From Desulfotruncus alcoholivorax DSM 16058 (GTDB lineage Bacteria > Bacillota > Desulfotomaculia > Desulfotomaculales > Desulfallaceae): a DNA stretch of 64,000 bases. The stretch lies in contig NZ_AUMW01000011.1 in assembly GCF_000430885.1 (NCBI RefSeq), positions 1-64,000 of the forward strand, read 5' to 3'. A model generated the notes under the pieces. The model had not been told where the DNA came from. It did no database searches and saw only the letters and a program-made list of their open reading frames with translations. Made by a program: the position numbers and the translations under genes. Shown here one piece after another: positions 61,861 to 64,000 of this stretch (position 1 is its first letter; every line of letters begins with the position of its first letter).

Positions 61861-63252
61861 TTATTGATCGCCTTGATTATTGCCGGGCAACCTTTTTCTT
61901 TTTTCAGCCCAGTCGCTAATATTTTTTTGTTTACCCCGGGCCACCCCGAGCGCCCCGGCAGGTACATCCCGGGTTATTGTGGAACCTGCGCCTGTATAAG
62001 CTCCCTCACCAACCACAACAGGAGCCACCAAGTTAGTGTTGCTGCCGATAAACGCTTTGTTGCCAATTACCGTCAAAGACTTTTTCTCACCATCATAATT
62101 GCATGTAATCGTACCGGCGCCAATATTGGCTCCAGATCCGACCCGGGCATCGCCCACATAACTCAGATGGGGCACTTTGCTGCCTTGGCCTAACCGCGCG
62201 TTTTTTAATTCCACAAAGTCCCCGACCTTAACCCGGGCTTCCAGCACACAACCGGGCCGGATGTAGGCAAACGGCCCGATATTGCAGCCATCTGCTATGC
62301 TGCTTTCCAGGATAATAGAATTTTGAACTGTAACCCCGGATCCAATAGTTGAGTTTACCAGACGGGTAGAAGGACCAATAATACAATTCTCGCCAATCTT
62401 CGATTTTCCTTCTATGAATGTGTACGGATAAATAACTGAATCCGGCCCGATTTCTACTGAATCATCAATAAATGTAGAAGCAGGATCAACTATCGTAACG
62501 CCTGACATCATCAGCCGCTCCAAAATCCGGCGGCGTAACATACTTTCCACTGCAGCCAGCTGGCAGCGATCATTAATGCCGGTAATTTCTTCCGGATCTG
62601 CAATGACCACTGCGCCAACCTTTTTACCCTCCCGGGCATAGTATTGGATTATATCAGTAAGGTAATACTCTCCCTGAGCGTTGTTGGCATCTAAAGCTGC
62701 AAGCGCTTCAAACAAACCCTCCGAACAAAAACAGTAAATACCCGCGTTAATTTCATTAACCGCCAGTTCTTCGGGCTTCCCATCTTTTTGTTCCACTATT
62801 TTCTCCAGATTACCTTCATTATTCCGAATTATCCTTCCGTAACCTTTCGGATCGGGAAGAATAGCGGTAAGAACAGTGGCCGAGTTTTTTTGCTTAATAT
62901 GCTGCCGGTAAAGTTCATTGAGGGTTTCCGGGCGAACCAAAGGAGTGTCCCCGCATAAAACAAGAATGTCTCCTTCATATTTACCAAGCAGGCCCCGCGT
63001 CTGCAGCAATGCATGGGCGGTACCCAATTGTTCAACCTGATAAGCAATTTCTGCTTTGTCTCCCACTAAATTGGCTACACGTTCACCCTGATGACCCAAT
63101 ACCATAACGATTTTTTGCACCCCTGCGTTCTTAACGGATAAAAGCACATGTTCCACCATGGCCTTCCCGCATACACGGTGCATTACTTTGGGCAGTTGGG
63201 ATTTCATCCGGGTCCCCTTTCCGGCAGCAAGTATTACCGCAGCTAACTGCAT
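61861..63252 (-). CDS. glmU: Bifunctional UDP-N-acetylglucosamine pyrophosphorylase / glucosamine-1-phosphate N-acetyltransferase
   Basis: A 463-residue GlmU. The N-terminal uridyltransferase has LAAGKGTRMKSQLPKVMH (8-25) and CGDTPLV. The C-terminal left-handed helix carries the acetyltransferase with GDARVGSGANIGAGTITCNYDG. It makes UDP-GlcNAc for peptidoglycan. CAGGGGG precedes the ATG. It lies between spoVG and prs as in Bacillus. Confidence 0.97.
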   Translation of the reverse strand: MQLAAVILAAGKGTRMKSQLPKVMHRVCGKAMVEHVLLSVKNAGVQKIVMVLGHQGERVANLVGDKAEIAYQVEQLGTAHALLQTRGLLGKYEGDILVLCGDTPLVRPETLNELYRQHIKQKNSATVLTAILPDPKGYGRIIRNNEGNLEKIVEQKDGKPEELAVNEINAGIYCFCSEGLFEALAALDANNAQGEYYLTDIIQYYAREGKKVGAVVIADPEEITGINDRCQLAAVESMLRRRILERLMMSGVTIVDPASTFIDDSVEIGPDSVIYPYTFIEGKSKIGENCIIGPSTRLVNSTIGSGVTVQNSIILESSIADGCNIGPFAYIRPGCVLEARVKVGDFVELKNARLGQGSKVPHLSYVGDARVGSGANIGAGTITCNYDGEKKSLTVIGNKAFIGSNTNLVAPVVVGEGAYTGAGSTITRDVPAGALGVARGKQKNISDWAEKRKRLPGNNQGDQ

Positions 63253-63285
63253 TTAATAACCCCCTGAAATATTCGTACCTGAGTT

Positions 63286-63352
63286 GGGGACATTCATACG
63301 TTGGGGACATTCCCCGAAGGGGTGTGTCCCCTAACCGCTAAGTTGTGTCCCC
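63286..63352. repeat. Tandem GGGGACA/TGTCCCC repeat cluster
   Basis: Two GGGGACA (63286, 63303) and two TGTCCCC (63325, 63346) copies in 67 bp, with a CCCCGAAGGGG hairpin in the centre. It is the richest copy of this repeat family in the window, between spoVG and glmU. A related AAAAGGGACATG...TATGTCCC element follows at 63398-63435. Confidence 0.6.
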
Positions 63353-63460
63353 TTTCCTATCTATTCAACAAAACATGATTATCCCCTGCCTGGTAAAAAA
63401 GGGACATGTAGACATGTAGACAGGTACTATGTCCCTGAAATATACTTTTCCAAAGTACAT

Positions 63461-63483
63461 AAAAAGAGAGCTGGCGCTCTCTT
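63461..63483 (-). terminator. Terminator of spoVG
   Basis: AGAGAGC / GCTCTCT stem with 4-base loop and five T on the minus strand, overlapping the spoVG stop. Confidence 0.85.
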
Positions 63484-63736
63484 AAATAGCATTTGCGTAT
63501 GCTTCCAATACCGCGTTTTGTATTATTTCCCGGGCTGAAGAATTAATGGGGTGAGCTATATCTCTAAACTCCCCGTCTGGTGTCTTTCGACTTGGCATGG
63601 CTACGAACAGGCCGTTCTGGCCTTCCACCACCTTAACATCATGGATGACAAACATGTCGTCCAGGGTTACCGATACAATAGCCTTCATTTTACCTTCAGT
63701 GAGTACTTTGCGCACTCTCACGTCGGTAACATTCAT
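63482..63736 (-). CDS. spoVG: Septation/RNA-binding regulator SpoVG
   Basis: An 84-residue Spo[67 protein letters not shown] covers the whole conserved core. It affects septum placement and gene expression and is RNA/DNA-binding in several Firmicutes. GGTGGTGAG precedes the ATG. A sigma-H-type promoter is upstream. Confidence 0.97.
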   Translation of the reverse strand: MNVTDVRVRKVLTEGKMKAIVSVTLDDMFVIHDVKVVEGQNGLFVAMPSRKTPDGEFRDIAHPINSSAREIIQNAVLEAYANAI

Positions 63737-63781
63737 TTACTCACCACCTTCCGCTATCCAAATATGCCTGATTTTGCATAT

Positions 63782-63809
63782 TTTTCTCTATGCAAATGAA
63801 AATTCCTGC
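63782..63809 (-). promoter_or_regulatory. Sigma-H-type promoter of spoVG
   Basis: On the minus strand GCAGGAATT (-35), 12 bases, then AGAGAAA (-10). It follows the sigma-H pattern RNAGGAWWW / RNNGAAT with one mismatch in the -10. It is about 46 bp before the ATG. spoVG is a classic sigma-H gene. Confidence 0.55.
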
Positions 63810-63838
63810 AATTTTCCAAAAAATTTAGGAAAACTTTA

Positions 63839-64000
63839 CTAAATATTTTTGTCACTTATTATTTCGTAGCCTTTTGCCATTAATAAATTGCTGATTTCCC
63901 TGACATGTAAATCATTGCGAGTTTCCAAAAGCAATTTTACTTCAGCCTTTTTCAATGGTACCCGGGGGTCAACCCGGTCATGACTTACCGAAATAATATT
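63839..64000 (-). CDS. Threonine ammonia-lyase-type ACT domain, C-terminal end (cut by window edge)
   Basis: The last 53 residues of a protein enter from the right edge and stop at TAG 63839-63841. IISVSHDRVDPRVPLKKAEV then KLLLETRNDLHVREISNLLMAKGY matches the C-terminal ACT-like end of short clostridial threonine dehydratases (IlvA/TdcB type). Because only the tail is visible, another ACT-domain enzyme cannot be ruled out. It lies upstream of spoVG, where Bacillus has purR/yabJ. Confidence 0.65.
   Translation of the reverse strand, partial: NIISVSHDRVDPRVPLKKAEVKLLLETRNDLHVREISNLLMAKGYEIISDKNI

Overview
The window reads as chromosome from an anaerobic, endospore-forming, Gram-positive bacterium, most likely a member of the Peptococcaceae / Desulfotomaculum-Pelotomaculum group. 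This rests on gene content, not on a database search. It carries many sporulation genes (spoVG, spoVT, spoIIE, spoIID-type, spoIIR, yabP, yabQ, fin), formate-tetrahydrofolate ligase, and a large acyl-CoA beta-oxidation operon with EtfAB, as expected in sulfate-reducing or syntrophic Clostridia. Shine-Dalgarno sites are strong, and GTG and TTG starts are common.

Left part (1-33.5 kb), catabolic and accessory. After a membrane protein (369-908) comes a sigma-54 promoter driving a wrecked acyl-CoA ligase: its N-terminus lies on the + strand with a frameshift, and its C-terminal two thirds are inverted. Next are a PrpR-type sigma-54 activator, an intact acyl-CoA ligase, and a nitronate monooxygenase-like gene with its own sigma-54-like promoter. 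A nine-to-ten-gene minus-strand operon (20408 down to 8307) follows: large acyl-CoA dehydrogenase, thiolase, CoA-transferase, 3-hydroxyacyl-CoA dehydrogenase, crotonase, a second acyl-CoA dehydrogenase, then an SCP-x-type thiolase / HMG-CoA-synthase-like / DUF35 triplet, and etfB-etfA. A near-consensus sigma-54 promoter lies 113 bp before its first gene, with clustered TGTTTCA-N3-TGAAACA-like sites upstream. A second PrpR-type activator (22513-24429) has a perfect copy of that site in front of it. A 12-TM LuxR-family protein, a DUF362 protein, a permease, and a third PrpR-type activator with a nitroreductase and a gamma carbonic anhydrase follow, with folP-folB-folK and an HD protein between.

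Right part (33.8-64 kb), mostly housekeeping on the minus strand. Its order closely follows the classic Firmicutes spoVG-to-ftsH block: (ilvA end) spoVG, glmU, prs, rplY/ctc, LSm-like, pth, PrsW-like, fin, mfd, prsA-type foldase, spoVT, mazG/yabN, HU, rqcP, spoIID-type, yabP, yabQ, two small HTH proteins, divIC-type, yabR-type S1 protein, ppx, spoIIE, tilS, ftsH, ndk, thioesterase, fhs, DUF134. Two genes, spoIIR and a PRC-barrel gene, are on the + strand within it. Promoter-like sequences fit the expected compartment sigma factors for spoIIR (sigma F), spoVT (sigma G) and spoVG (sigma H).

No rRNA, tRNA, CRISPR array or complete insertion sequence was seen. Several small dispersed repeats are present: GGGGACA/TGTCCCC hairpins, a 97-bp direct repeat, a two-copy hairpin-plus-terminator element, and REP-like palindromes. 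Starts given below were chosen by Shine-Dalgarno position and family length and are often shorter than the longest open frame.
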